NCBI RefSeq assembly: GCF_002979415.1
Contig: NZ_PCOT01000030.1
Coordinates: 1-50,133, forward strand
Source of the DNA: Microbacterium sp. MYb72
GTDB lineage: Bacteria > Actinomycetota > Actinomycetes > Actinomycetales > Microbacteriaceae
Direction of reading: 5' to 3'
DNA length: 50,133 nucleotides
Positions 25,826 through 34,325 of the stretch are shown in pieces. The notes under the pieces were generated by a model that worked only from the letters and a program-made list of their open reading frames with translations, had not been told where the DNA came from and searched no databases. A program made the translations under genes and the position numbers. How positions within the stretch are numbered: position 1 is the first letter of the stretch; each line of letters begins with the position of its first letter.

Positions 25826-28102
25826 TTACTCGGCGGCGGTGTCCTCCGCAGGAGCCGCGTCGGCCGCCGGAGCGTCGTCGAGGACGGGCTCGAGCGACAG
25901 CTTGCCGCGGTCGTCGATCTTCGTGATCTTCACGAGGATCTTCTGGCCGACGGACAGGACGTCCTCGACGTTCTCGACGCGCTTGCCACCGGCGAGCTTG
26001 CGCACCTCGGTGACGTGCAGCAGGCCATCCTTGCCCGGGAGCAGCGAGATGAAGGCGCCGAAGGTGGCGATCTTCACGACGGTTCCGAGGAACTGCTCGC
26101 CGACCTCGGGGTTGGTCGGGTTGGCGATCGCGTTGACCTGGGCGCGGGCGGCCTCGGCCGAGGGGCCGTCGGTCGCGCCGATGTAGACGGTGCCGTCCTC
26201 CTCGATGGAGATCTGAGCGCCGGTCTCGTCCTGGATCGCATTGATCGTCTTGCCCTTCGGGCCGATCAGCTCGCCGATCTTGTCGACCGGGATCTGGACG
26301 CTGATGACGCGAGGCGCGGTCGGCGCCATCTCGTCGGGAGCGTCGATCGCGGCGTTCAGGACGTTGAGGATCGTCAGACGGGCCTCGCGGGCCTGGGTCA
26401 GCGCGCCCGCGAGCACCGACGATGGGATGCCGTCGAGCTTCGTGTCGAGCTGGATCGCCGTGACGAACTCGCTCGTGCCGGCGACCTTGAAGTCCATGTC
26501 GCCGAGAGCATCCTCAGCACCAAGGATGTCGGTCAGCGCCGCGTAGCGGGTCTCGCCGTCGACCTCGTCGGAGACGAGGCCCATCGCGATGCCGGCGACG
26601 GGGGCGCGCAGCGGCACACCCGCGTTCAGCAGCGACAGGGTGGACGCGCAGACGGAGCCCATCGAGGTCGAGCCGTTGGAGCTGAGCGCCTCGGAGACCT
26701 GACGGATCGCGTAGGGGAACTCCTCGCGGCTCGGCAGCACCGGCACGAGTGCGCGCTCGGCGAGGAAGCCGTGCCCGATCTCGCGACGCTTCGGCGACCC
26801 CACGCGGCCGGTCTCACCGGTCGAGTAGGGCGGGAAGTTGTAGTGGTGCATGTAGCGCTTGCTCGTCGTCGGGGACAGCGAGTCGATCTGCTGCTCCATC
26901 TTGAGCATGTTCAGCGTGGTGACGCCCAGGATCTGGGTCTCACCGCGCTGGAAGATCGCGGAGCCGTGGACGCGCGGGATGACCTGCACCTCGGCGTCGA
27001 GCGGACGGATGTCCGCCAGGCCGCGACCGTCGATGCGGACGCTCTCGGTCAGGATGCGACCGCGGACGATCTTCTTCGTGACCGACTTGTAGGCGGCGGA
27101 GAACTCGCCCAGTGCCGACTCGGGCAGCGTGCCCGCCTCGACCGCTGCGGTGAGCTCGGCCTTGACGCGGTCCTTGATCGCGTCGTCGGCGTTCTGGCGC
27201 TCGACCTTGTCGGCGATCTGGTACACGTCGGTGAGCTCGGCGAACGCGCGCTCGGAGACGAAGTCGAGGACCTCGTCGGCGTACGGCGGGAAGACCGGGT
27301 ACACGCCCGGCTCCTTCGACGCCGTGGCGGCGAGCTCGGCCTGAGCCTTGACGAGCTGGGCGATGAACGGCTTCGAGGCCTCGAGGCCCTGGGCCACGAT
27401 CTCCTCGTTCGGCTTGGTGGCGCCGGCCTTGATGAGGTTCCAGCTGCCCTCGGTGGCCTCAGCCTCGACCATCATGATGGCGACGTCTTCCGTGCCATCG
27501 GACTTGGTGACGACACGACCGGCGACGATCAGATCGAACACGGCCTCGGACACCTGCTCGGCGGTCGGGAACGCGACCCACTGGTCGGCGTGCTCGCCGT
27601 GACCCGGGATGAACGCGAGGCGCACACCGGCGACGGGGCCGGAGAACGGCAGACCCGAGATCTGGGTCGACGCGGAGGCCGCGTTGATCGCCAGAGCGTC
27701 GTAGAACTCTCCGGGAGCGATCGACAGGACGGTGATGACGATCTGGACCTCGTTGCGCAGGCCGTCGACGAACGACGGACGCAGCGGGCGGTCGATCAGA
27801 CGGCAGACCAGGATCGCCTCGGTGGAGGGGCGGCCCTCGCGACGGAAAAACGAGCCGGGGATCTTGCCGGCGGCGTAGGAGCGCTCCTCGACGTCGACCG
27901 TCAGCGGGAAGAAGTCGAAGCCCTCGCGCGGGTGCTTGCCTGCGCTGGTGGCCGAGAGGAGCATGGTCTCGCCGTCGAGGTACGCGGCGACTGCGCCCTG
28001 AGCCTGCTGCGCGAGGCGGCCGGTCTCGAAGCGGATGGTGCGGGTGCCGAAGCGGCCGTTGTCGAGAACGGCCTCGGTGGCGGTGATTTCAGGACCTTCC
28101 AA
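25826..28102 (-). CDS. pnp: Polyribonucleotide nucleotidyltransferase (PNPase)
   Basis: A 758-residue PNPase, 3'-5' phosphorolytic exoribonuclease. Two RNase PH domains (about 1-240 and 320-560) flank the helical linker; [20 protein letters not shown] and the second-domain [15 protein letters not shown] are landmarks. KH ([20 protein letters not shown]) and S1 ([18 protein letters not shown]) domains follow, then an Ala/Asp tail. The start is an uncommon TTG (28100-28102) supported by AAGGAGAG 5 bases upstream. rpsO, its usual upstream partner, is ~20 kb away on the same strand. A structured leader precedes it. Confidence 0.97.
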   Translation of the reverse strand: MEGPEITATEAVLDNGRFGTRTIRFETGRLAQQAQGAVAAYLDGETMLLSATSAGKHPREGFDFFPLTVDVEERSYAAGKIPGSFFRREGRPSTEAILVCRLIDRPLRPSFVDGLRNEVQIVITVLSIAPGEFYDALAINAASASTQISGLPFSGPVAGVRLAFIPGHGEHADQWVAFPTAEQVSEAVFDLIVAGRVVTKSDGTEDVAIMMVEAEATEGSWNLIKAGATKPNEEIVAQGLEASKPFIAQLVKAQAELAATASKEPGVYPVFPPYADEVLDFVSERAFAELTDVYQIADKVERQNADDAIKDRVKAELTAAVEAGTLPESALGEFSAAYKSVTKKIVRGRILTESVRIDGRGLADIRPLDAEVQVIPRVHGSAIFQRGETQILGVTTLNMLKMEQQIDSLSPTTSKRYMHHYNFPPYSTGETGRVGSPKRREIGHGFLAERALVPVLPSREEFPYAIRQVSEALSSNGSTSMGSVCASTLSLLNAGVPLRAPVAGIAMGLVSDEVDGETRYAALTDILGAEDALGDMDFKVAGTSEFVTAIQLDTKLDGIPSSVLAGALTQAREARLTILNVLNAAIDAPDEMAPTAPRVISVQIPVDKIGELIGPKGKTINAIQDETGAQISIEEDGTVYIGATDGPSAEAARAQVNAIANPTNPEVGEQFLGTVVKIATFGAFISLLPGKDGLLHVTEVRKLAGGKRVENVEDVLSVGQKILVKITKIDDRGKLSLEPVLDDAPAADAAPAEDTAAE

Positions 28103-28107
28103 GAGGT

Positions 28108-28115
28108 CTCTCCTT
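28108..28115 (-). promoter_or_regulatory. Ribosome binding site fixing the TTG start of pnp
   Basis: Minus-strand AAGGAGAG ends 5 bases before TTG (28102). No ATG or GTG in the frame is as well placed, so TTG is the likely start. Confidence 0.75.
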
Positions 28116-28204
28116 CTTTGTTTAGACTCGCGAATCCGTATGACGCGCGAGCGTGTTCATGAAGGAGCGGAAGGGCAGGGTTCGGGCGCGCGGGCACTCC
28201 CGCG

Positions 28205-28280
28205 AATGTCGCCTGCGCTGGCCACCAGTAGAAAGCCACCCGACGATCGCCGAGGAACCCACCACAGGGGACCAGCTTCT
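28205..28280 (-). ncRNA. Structured pnp leader, candidate Actino-pnp element
   Basis: The 361-bp gap 28103-28463 contains no supported gene. About 100-180 bases before pnp, GCTGG/CCAGC arms (28217-28221 and 28272-28276) enclose a further CGGCGATCGTCG-type hairpin. Actinobacterial pnp genes are known to carry a conserved 5' UTR structure (Rfam Actino-pnp), thought to mediate PNPase feedback. Position and foldability fit; I cannot run a covariance model, so the assignment is tentative. Confidence 0.45.
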
Positions 28281-28317
28281 CCGCCGATCGCTCCATGAGT
28301 CGATATGAAGTTGTGGG

Positions 28318-28333
28318 GTTGACACACGTCAAC
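28318..28333. promoter_or_regulatory. Palindrome with overlapping divergent -35 hexamers
   Basis: GTTGACACACGTCAAC is a perfect 6-bp-arm palindrome. It offers TTGACA on the plus strand (toward the UDP-sugar dehydrogenase) and TTGACG on the minus strand (toward pnp). On the minus strand a TTCATA lies 17 bases on, giving a plausible pnp promoter with a ~190-nt leader. The plus-strand -10 is weak (CCTACC). Confidence 0.45.
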
Positions 28334-28463
28334 TCCCCCACCCTACCAGCGAGGGGCGGATTCCGACGTGGCGCCGGGGGCATCGCGGATCGGACACTCC
28401 CCGGTCATCGACCGTTCAGCCGGCGGACGCCGCGGCGTGGCCGGCATCCGCTGGTCTGTACCC

Positions 28464-29774
28464 ATGCGCATGTCAGTGATCGGCTGCGGGTACCTCGGTG
28501 CCGTGCACGCCGCGGCGATGGCCTCGATCGGACACGACGTCATCGGCATCGACGTCGACGAGCGGAAGATCTCCTCTCTCTCCGACGGCGTCGCCCCCTT
28601 CTTCGAACCACAGCTGACCGAGCTGCTGCAGGAGGGACTCGCGTCAGGGCGCCTGCACTTCAGCGCGCGCATGGCGGATGCCGCAGGCTCCGCCGTGCAC
28701 TTCCTCGCCGTCGGCACCCCGCAGGTCGCGGGTGGGCAGGCCGCCGACCTGCGGTTCGTGGATGCCGCGGTCGACTCGCTCCTCCCGCACCTCCGAGCCG
28801 GGGACGTGCTCGCCGGCAAGTCCACCGTCCCCGTCGGCACCGCGACCCGCCTCGCCGCGAAGGTCGCGGAGACCGGGGCCACCGTGGTGTGGAATCCGGA
28901 GTTCCTGCGCGAAGGATGGGCCGTGCACGACACCATCTCACCCGACCGCATCGTGGCGGGCGTGCCGGACGGCGCAGACGGGGAGAGCGCCGCCGATCTG
29001 CTCCGGGAGGTGTACCGCCCCGCCGTGGATTCCGGGACGCCGTTCCTCGTGACGGATCTCGCCACCGCTGAACTGGTCAAGGGCGCCGCCAACGCGTTCC
29101 TCGCCACGAAGATCTCCTTCATCAACGCGATGGCGGAGATCGCGGAGGCCGCCGGCGCGGATGTGGCGCTTCTCGCCGACGCCCTCGGCCACGACACGCG
29201 GATCGGGCGACGCTACCTCGGCTCGGGCATCGGGTTCGGAGGCGGCTGCCTGCCCAAGGACATCAGGGCCTTCGCCGCACGCGCGGAGGAGCTGGGCCGC
29301 CGCGAGGCCGTGGGCTTCCTGCACGAGGTGGACGCGATCAATCTGCGGCGGCGCGAGCGCGCCGTCCGTCTCGTGGTCGATGCGCTGGGCGGGCTCGTGT
29401 TCGGCGCCCGCATCGCCGTGCTCGGAGCGGCCTTCAAGCCGTTCAGCGACGACATCCGCGATTCCCCTGCCCTCGACGTCGCCATACGGCTGCGGGGTCT
29501 CGGCGCGGACGTGATCATCACCGACCCCGCCGCGACCGAGAACGCCGCCGCGGTGCATCCGCAGCTCTCCTACACGCGGGAGAGGGACGAGGCTCTTCGA
29601 GACGCCGATGCGGTCGTCATCGTGACCGAATGGGACGAGTACCGCCGCGATCTCACTCCTGAACACGCCGGTGCGCTGGTCTCGAAGCGCATCGTCATCG
29701 ACGGTCGCAACTGCCTCGACTCGGCCGCATGGCGTGCCGCCGGGTGGACGTACCACGGCATGGGCCGCCGCTAG
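28464..29774 (+). CDS. UDP-glucose/GDP-mannose dehydrogenase family protein
   Basis: A 436-residue nucleotide-sugar 6-dehydrogenase (UGDH type), two NAD+ oxidations turning UDP-glucose into UDP-glucuronate. Start ATG 28464 begins the Rossmann strand MRMSVIGCGYLG. Catalytic Cys262 is in GFGGGCLPKD; Lys206 and Asn210 in ELVKGAANAF complete the active site, and the C-terminal domain shows AAFKPFSDDIRDSPAL. Its product would be a precursor for glucuronate-containing glycolipid or polysaccharide, which suits the convergent glycosyltransferase fusion. Donor (UDP-Glc versus UDP-Man) is not certain. Confidence 0.93.
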   Translation: MRMSVIGCGYLGAVHAAAMASIGHDVIGIDVDERKISSLSDGVAPFFEPQLTELLQEGLASGRLHFSARMADAAGSAVHFLAVGTPQVAGGQAADLRFVDAAVDSLLPHLRAGDVLAGKSTVPVGTATRLAAKVAETGATVVWNPEFLREGWAVHDTISPDRIVAGVPDGADGESAADLLREVYRPAVDSGTPFLVTDLATAELVKGAANAFLATKISFINAMAEIAEAAGADVALLADALGHDTRIGRRYLGSGIGFGGGCLPKDIRAFAARAEELGRREAVGFLHEVDAINLRRRERAVRLVVDALGGLVFGARIAVLGAAFKPFSDDIRDSPALDVAIRLRGLGADVIITDPAATENAAAVHPQLSYTRERDEALRDADAVVIVTEWDEYRRDLTPEHAGALVSKRIVIDGRNCLDSAAWRAAGWTYHGMGRR

Positions 29775-29784
29775 CGAGAAAGCC

Positions 29785-29817
29785 CCTGCCCCGCGAGCAC
29801 GTGCCGCGGGGTACAGG
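29785..29817. terminator. Bidirectional terminator-like hairpin
   Basis: CCTGCCCCGCG (29785-29795) can pair with CGCGGGGTACAGG (29805-29817) with a two-base bulge. It lies between two convergent genes (stops at 29774 and 29818) and could end both. Confidence 0.6.
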
Positions 29818-31758
29818 TCAGCGCACCTCCACCGCGCTCTGCACCGACGAGCGTCCGAGGTACACGTAGTCGTCGTGCTTCGCCGACCTGCCGTCTCCCG
29901 CGGCGCGTCCGTGAAGCCGACGCCAGACCCAGGGCAGCGCGTGGCGGCGCCACCAGACCCCTGCACCGATCGGCTCGTGCTCGTGCAGAGCGGCGTCCAG
30001 CGTTCCGAGCGCCTCCGCGTGCGGCACGCCGAGCACCTCACCGGCGCGGTACGCGAGGAACCGGTGCCCTCTGCTGCTGAGGTGCACGAGGTCCTCCCCC
30101 CAGTTGGGCCGGTCTCGCAGCGACGGATGCAGATCGGTGTCGATGAGGATCGCGCCCGTGCGCGCGGCGACTCCGCTCAGCGCGGTCGCGAAGGCGGCGA
30201 ACCGTCGCGTGTAGATCGCCGCCGCGCGGCGTCCGGGGAGGAAGGGGGTGACGAGCACCACGTCCGCGCCGCACGCTCTGAGGCGCTCCACCGCGTCCTC
30301 GACCCGTCGTGCAAGGCCAGGGACGTCGACGTTCGGCTTCACCAGGTCGTTCGCCCCGACGAGGATCGACACGAGGTCTGGGCGGAGCTGCAGCGCTCGC
30401 TCCAGCTGGGGGCCGCACACGTCCGACACCCGCTTCGAGCGGATCGCGAGGTTCGCGTAGTGCAGTCCTCCGCGGGCCGCGAGCAGCAGCGCGAGGCGAT
30501 CCGCCCAGCCCCGCAGTGCGCCGTCCGGCGCCGGATCGCACAGCCCCTCGGTCAGGGAGTCGCCGAGGGCGACGTAGCGCCGCCAGCGCGTCTGCGGGGC
30601 CGGCGTCGACCGCTCCGGCCTGACCACGCGGCGAGCGCGCAGGCCGCGGTCCACCGCCCCCAGGAGCATCGCGTCGTCGAAGTGCGAAAGCAGCTGGTCG
30701 CATACGCCGGCCCAGCTGCGCCCCTGTACGGCCTCGTGCCCGGCTTCCCCGAAGGCTCTGCGCTTGCGGACGTCGCCGGCGAGATCGGCCACGCGCATCC
30801 GCAGATCGTCGAGGTCGCCGGGTCGGTAGAGCCATCCGTCGATGCCCATGCGCACGAGGTCGAGGGGGCCGCCGCGCCCCGTGGCGACGACGGGGACGCC
30901 GCTCGCGTGGGCCTCCTGAAGGGTCTGCCCGAACGTCTCGCTCTCCCCCGGGTGCACGAAGACGTCGAACGAGGCCAGCGCCGCGGCGAGCGCATCGCCG
31001 TCGAGATGGCCGAGGAACAGCGCCTCGGGAAGGAGAGCCTCCAGCCGCTGTCTGCTCGGACCGTCGCCGACGACCACCAGTCGGGTGCCGGGGATCCCGC
31101 GCAGCGCGACGAGGTCCTCGACCTGCTTCTCCGGGGCGAGCCTGCCGACGTAGCCGATCACGGTCTCCGCACCCCAGGACCCCCGCAGGGCGGGGTCGCG
31201 TCGCAGCGGCTGGAAGCGCTCGGCATCCACCCCTCTCCCCCATCGCCGTACCCTGTCGACGCCGAGCCTCGCGAGCTGATGGGCGGAATCCGCCGATGGC
31301 GCGAGCGTGAGCGTGGCCCTGCGATGCAGCCGTGCGATGTGCGTCTGCGCGATGCCGGTGGTGGCGGCGATGCGGTAGCGCTCCGTGTACGCGGCGACAT
31401 CGGTCTGGTAGGCGGCGACCGAGGCGATGCCCAGACGCTCGGCCGCGAGCACTCCGCGCCACCCCAGGGCGAACGGCGAGGCCAGATGCACGACGTCCGG
31501 CTGGAACCGGCGCAGGGATGCCGCGACGCGGTGCGCCGGGGACGTGCCCACCCTGACGTTGCGATAGCCGGGCAGCGGGAGGCTGGGGATCGACTCGACG
31601 ATCGCTCCGTGCACGGAGTCGGGGATGCCGACGGCATCCGGTGCGATCACGTGCGCCTCATGGCCCGTGCGCTCGAGGTGCCTCAGGATCTGCAGCACGG
31701 ATCCGGTGACACCGTTCATGTGCGGAAGGAAGGACTCTGTCACGATCGCGACTCTCAC
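29818..31758 (-). CDS. GT4 glycosyltransferase fused to SGNH/GDSL hydrolase
   Basis: One uninterrupted 646-residue frame with two enzymes. Residues 1-370 are a GT-B/GT4 transferase resembling actinobacterial alpha-mannosyltransferases (MgtA-like): VAIVTESFLPHMNGVT, GYVGRLAPEKQVEDL, VVVGDGP and the EX7E pair Glu274/Glu282. After a short linker, residues ~393-595 are an SGNH hydrolase with GDSLTEG (Ser401), NLAIRS, GAND (Asn470) and DLVHLSSRGH (Asp556, His559). In block II the usual Gly is Ser. No signal peptide or membrane helix is seen, so both act in the cytoplasm. Start GTG 31758 aligns with the conserved first strand; a longer ATG (31824) is possible. Joint action on one glycolipid is inferred. 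Confidence 0.88.
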   Translation of the reverse strand: MRVAIVTESFLPHMNGVTGSVLQILRHLERTGHEAHVIAPDAVGIPDSVHGAIVESIPSLPLPGYRNVRVGTSPAHRVAASLRRFQPDVVHLASPFALGWRGVLAAERLGIASVAAYQTDVAAYTERYRIAATTGIAQTHIARLHRRATLTLAPSADSAHQLARLGVDRVRRWGRGVDAERFQPLRRDPALRGSWGAETVIGYVGRLAPEKQVEDLVALRGIPGTRLVVVGDGPSRQRLEALLPEALFLGHLDGDALAAALASFDVFVHPGESETFGQTLQEAHASGVPVVATGRGGPLDLVRMGIDGWLYRPGDLDDLRMRVADLAGDVRKRRAFGEAGHEAVQGRSWAGVCDQLLSHFDDAMLLGAVDRGLRARRVVRPERSTPAPQTRWRRYVALGDSLTEGLCDPAPDGALRGWADRLALLLAARGGLHYANLAIRSKRVSDVCGPQLERALQLRPDLVSILVGANDLVKPNVDVPGLARRVEDAVERLRACGADVVLVTPFLPGRRAAAIYTRRFAAFATALSGVAARTGAILIDTDLHPSLRDRPNWGEDLVHLSSRGHRFLAYRAGEVLGVPHAEALGTLDAALHEHEPIGAGVWWRRHALPWVWRRLHGRAAGDGRSAKHDDYVYLGRSSVQSAVEVR

Positions 31759-31885
31759 ACGCTCAGGATGCCGTCGTCTCGAGGGCCTCGGCGCCCGAAA
31801 CAGCTCTGGGCACCAGATGTTCACCGGATGCTGGAGCGCCCGTCACCGGCTATCCCGCCGTTGGTTGCCGTTCACCTGAGCCGCG

Positions 31886-31891
31886 CACTCT
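31886..31891 (+). promoter_or_regulatory. -10-like box CACTCT for the DedA gene
   Basis: CACTCT ends 6 bases (GGAGCC) before the GTG at 31898. It deviates at the first T of TANNNT but keeps the spacing. Confidence 0.3.
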
Positions 31892-31897
31892 GGAGCC

Positions 31898-32470
31898 GTG
31901 CCGCTCGATCTGCTCTCCACCCCGTGGGCCCTCGCCGTGATGAGCCTCCTCGTCCTGGGCGATGCCTTCTTCGTGGTGATCCCCGGGGAGATCGCCGTCA
32001 CCGCGCTCGGTGCGATCTCCGCGTCGTCCGGTACCCCTCCCCTCTGGGCGGTGATCGGCTGCGCGGGCATCGCCGCCGCGGCCGGAGACGCCGCCTGCTA
32101 TCTGATCGGGCGCACGGTCGGCACGGAGCGCTGGCGGTGGATGCGCACCGCCAGGGTGCAGCAGGCTCTCGCGTGGGCGCGGCGCCGGCTCGACACGGGA
32201 ACGGCCACGGTGCTCTTCACGGCGAGGTTCGTGCCCTTCGCCCGACTCGCGATCAATCTCGTGGCAGGGGCCTCGCGCATCCACCCTCCCCGCTACCTGG
32301 CCCTCGTCTTCCTCGCCGCACTGGGGTGGGCCGCCTATCAGGCCTCGGTCGGGGCGATCGTGGCCACGCTGATCCCCGGCGGCCCCGTGGTGGCGGTGCT
32401 CGTCTCGATCGCCGTCGCCGTCGGTCTCGGCGCGGCGATCGACCTGTCGACCCGCAGACTGCGGAAGTGA
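31898..32470 (+). CDS. DedA/VTT-domain membrane protein
   Basis: A 190-residue DedA-family protein with about five hydrophobic segments. The VTT core is visible as GDAFFVVIPGEIAVTALGAI, an AAAAGDAACYLIGRTVG segment, and FTARFVPFARLAINLVAGAS (conserved Arg and Pro). DedA proteins flip polyprenyl phosphates or phospholipids or keep membrane potential. Start GTG 31898. Divergent from the glycosyltransferase fusion, so a lipid-carrier role in the same pathway is possible but unproven. Confidence 0.9.
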   Translation: MPLDLLSTPWALAVMSLLVLGDAFFVVIPGEIAVTALGAISASSGTPPLWAVIGCAGIAAAAGDAACYLIGRTVGTERWRWMRTARVQQALAWARRRLDTGTATVLFTARFVPFARLAINLVAGASRIHPPRYLALVFLAALGWAAYQASVGAIVATLIPGGPVVAVLVSIAVAVGLGAAIDLSTRRLRK

Positions 32471-32495
32471 ACAGCCGACCGGCTGGGGCGTGCCC

Positions 32496-32501
32496 TAGGC
32501 T
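32496..32501 (+). promoter_or_regulatory. -10-like box TAGGCT for the DUF5302 gene
   Basis: TAGGCT, 7-base gap (GGCGGAC), ATG 32509. Leaderless geometry. Confidence 0.5.
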
Positions 32502-32508
32502 GGCGGAC

Positions 32509-32685
32509 ATGAGCACCGAAGAAGGCGCGTCCTCGACCGAGGACATGAAGCGCAAGTTCAAGGAAGCGCTCGAGAAGAAGAACGCGCACCACCGGCAGGG
32601 CGAGGCCCACCTCGACGGCGACTCCGCCGTCCATGGCGCGCCCGCCCCGCAGACGCGGCGCGAGTTCCGACGCAAGAGCGGTTGA
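32509..32685 (+). CDS. DUF5302 small protein
   Basis: A 58-residue, highly charged protein: STEDMKRKFKEALEKKNAHH, then a His/Gly/Asp-rich middle and a C-terminal TRREFRRKSG. These features match DUF5302, a short actinobacterial family of unknown function. Predicted mostly disordered apart from the first helix. Followed by a strong hairpin. Confidence 0.82.
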   Translation: MSTEEGASSTEDMKRKFKEALEKKNAHHRQGEAHLDGDSAVHGAPAPQTRREFRRKSG

Positions 32686-32691
32686 CCACAC

Positions 32692-32727
32692 GGATGCGGG
32701 AACCGGCTTCCACCGGCTCCCGCATCC
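32692..32727. terminator. Bidirectional terminator hairpin
   Basis: GGATGCGGGA (32692-32701) pairs with TCCCGCATCC (32718-32727), and CCGG/CCGG extends the stem inside. It sits between convergent DUF5302 and dctA. Confidence 0.8.
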
Positions 32728-32739
32728 CTCACAGGCCGC

Positions 32740-34179
32740 TCAGCCCTGGGAGGCGCGTGCTCTCGCTCTCTCCTCCTTCGCCGACATCTCGGCCACGGCG
32801 GCATCGTTGAGCTCGGTCAGATCGGCGGCCTGAGGTGCGGGAGCATCTCCGTGAGCGTCCACTCCGTCGAGCACCGACTCATCGAACGGCAGCTCGCCGC
32901 CGAGCACCTGCCGCACACGATCGCGATCGATCTGGCGGGTCCAGGTGCCGATGAGGAGCGTCGCGACCGCGTTGCCCGTGAAGTTCGTCAGCGCGCGTCC
33001 CTCCGACATGAACCGGTCGATCCCGACGATCACGCCCACGCCGTCGACGAGGTCGGGACGGTAGGCCTGCAGTCCTCCGGCGAGAGTCGCGAGGCCGGCC
33101 CCGGTGACGCCCGCGGCCCCCTTGCTCGCGATGATCATGAACACCAGGAGGCCGATCTGCTCGCCGATCGACATCGGCTGTCCCATACCCGTGGCGATGA
33201 ACAGCGACGCCATCGTCAGGTAGATCGCCGTGCCGTCGAGGTTGAACGAGTAGCCGGTGGGGACGGTGATGCCGACGACCGGCTTGGAGACGCCGACGTG
33301 CTCCATCTTGGCGATGAGGCGGGGCAGCGCGGACTCCGAGGACGAGGTGCCGACGATCAGCAGGTACTCCCGAGCCAGGTACTTCATCAGGCTGAAGATG
33401 TTGACCCTCGTCACAGCCCACAGCAGAGCACCGAGGACGACGACGATGAACACGATGCATGTGATGTAGAACGCCACCATCAGCACGCCGAGGCTCCAGA
33501 TCGCCGCGATCCCCGTCTTGCCGACGACGGCGGCGATGGCGCCGAACGCGCCGAGCGGGGCGAGCCACAGGATCATCCCGAGGATGCGGAACACCAGCTT
33601 CTGCAGCTGCTTGACGGCGTCCATGATGCCGGCACCGCGCTCGCCGAGCCCCTGCAGAGCGAACCCGACCAGGAGAGCGATGAACAGCACCTGGAGCACG
33701 CTCTCCCCTGTGAACGCCGCGAAGAAGGTGGGCGGGATGATGCCGAGCACGAACTCCTGAGTCGTCTTCGCCTCGGTCGAGGTGGCGTCGTAGGTCGCCC
33801 CCGCCATGTTGAGGCCCTCGCCGGGGTGGATGATGTTGCCGACGACGAGGCCGATGGCCAGGGCGAACGTCGACATCACCAGGAAGTAGGCGAGTGCGAG
33901 CCCGCCGATCTTGCCGACGGTGGCGGCCTTCGCGATCGAGCCGATGCCGATCACGATCGTGCAGAAGATGATGGGGGCGATCATCATCTTGATCAGCGAG
34001 ACGAAGCCCTTGCCGATGGGCTCCAGCGCCTGTGCGAACTCCGGCCAGACGAGTCCGACCACCGCGCCGAGAACGACGGCGATGATCACCGACACATACA
34101 GCCAGGTGTGCCGGTCCCAGGCCTGCTTTCCGCGTCGCCAGTGGAATCCCGGCAGTGTGAATCCGGTCGTGATGGCCAT
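32740..34179 (-). CDS. dctA: C4-dicarboxylate/cation symporter, DctA
   Basis: A 479-residue dicarboxylate/amino acid:cation symporter (SLC1 fold) with eight helices and two hairpins. GTSSSESALPRLIAKME is the HP1 serine motif; GYSFNLDGTAIYL (NLDGT) is in TM7 and SKGAAGVTGAGLATLAGGL in HP2. Compared with glutamate carriers this is the DctA branch for succinate, fumarate and malate. A GAGGAGG precedes ATG 34179. A sensor kinase and response regulator of the DcuS/DctR kind start divergently 146 bp away, which supports the dicarboxylate assignment. Confidence 0.93.
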   Translation of the reverse strand: MAITTGFTLPGFHWRRGKQAWDRHTWLYVSVIIAVVLGAVVGLVWPEFAQALEPIGKGFVSLIKMMIAPIIFCTIVIGIGSIAKAATVGKIGGLALAYFLVMSTFALAIGLVVGNIIHPGEGLNMAGATYDATSTEAKTTQEFVLGIIPPTFFAAFTGESVLQVLFIALLVGFALQGLGERGAGIMDAVKQLQKLVFRILGMILWLAPLGAFGAIAAVVGKTGIAAIWSLGVLMVAFYITCIVFIVVVLGALLWAVTRVNIFSLMKYLAREYLLIVGTSSSESALPRLIAKMEHVGVSKPVVGITVPTGYSFNLDGTAIYLTMASLFIATGMGQPMSIGEQIGLLVFMIIASKGAAGVTGAGLATLAGGLQAYRPDLVDGVGVIVGIDRFMSEGRALTNFTGNAVATLLIGTWTRQIDRDRVRQVLGGELPFDESVLDGVDAHGDAPAPQAADLTELNDAAVAEMSAKEERARARASQG

Positions 34180-34207
34180 GTGTCCTCCTCGGTCATGAAC
34201 GTCGTCG

Positions 34208-34244
34208 TGTCATGCGTCTCCCCGCGTCGTCGCGGGGCGTGACA
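34208..34244. promoter_or_regulatory. Hyphenated palindrome upstream of dctA
   Basis: TGTCA (34208-34212) and TGACA (34240-34244) flank a perfect CCCCGCG-TCGT-CGCGGGG hairpin (34220-34237). It lies 29-65 bases before dctA and could be an mRNA-leader hairpin or part of an operator. Confidence 0.4.
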
Positions 34245-34279
34245 TCACCGTCGCCGACTTCACAGACGGGCGCCATTTG

Positions 34280-34300
34280 TGGTCGTATTGGTCACGACCA
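34280..34300. promoter_or_regulatory. Candidate DctR operator
   Basis: TGGTCGT-N7-ACGACCA is a perfect 7-bp inverted repeat in the dctA-dctS divergent gap, 26 bases before the kinase start. Placement makes it a candidate binding site for the response regulator encoded two genes on. Confidence 0.45.
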
Positions 34301-34314
34301 GGCCGACGAGGACC

Positions 34315-34319
34315 GGAGG
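34315..34319 (+). promoter_or_regulatory. Ribosome binding site deciding the sensor kinase start
   Basis: GGAGG lies 6 bases before the ATG at 34326 but immediately abuts the earlier ATG at 34320, so 34326 is the better start. Confidence 0.7.
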
Positions 34320-34325
34320 ATGCCG

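Noticed and set aside
24659..28162. Very long open frame (1167 codons) opposite the AKR-fold gene and pnp
   Set aside because: Arg/Asp/Val-rich, low-complexity translation with no family resemblance; it crosses the strong pnp terminator and mirrors pnp.
29671..32685. 1004-codon plus-strand frame over the glycosyltransferase fusion
   Set aside because: Only its last 58 codons (DUF5302, from ATG 32509) look real. The rest is antisense to the GT-SGNH gene or out of frame with DedA.
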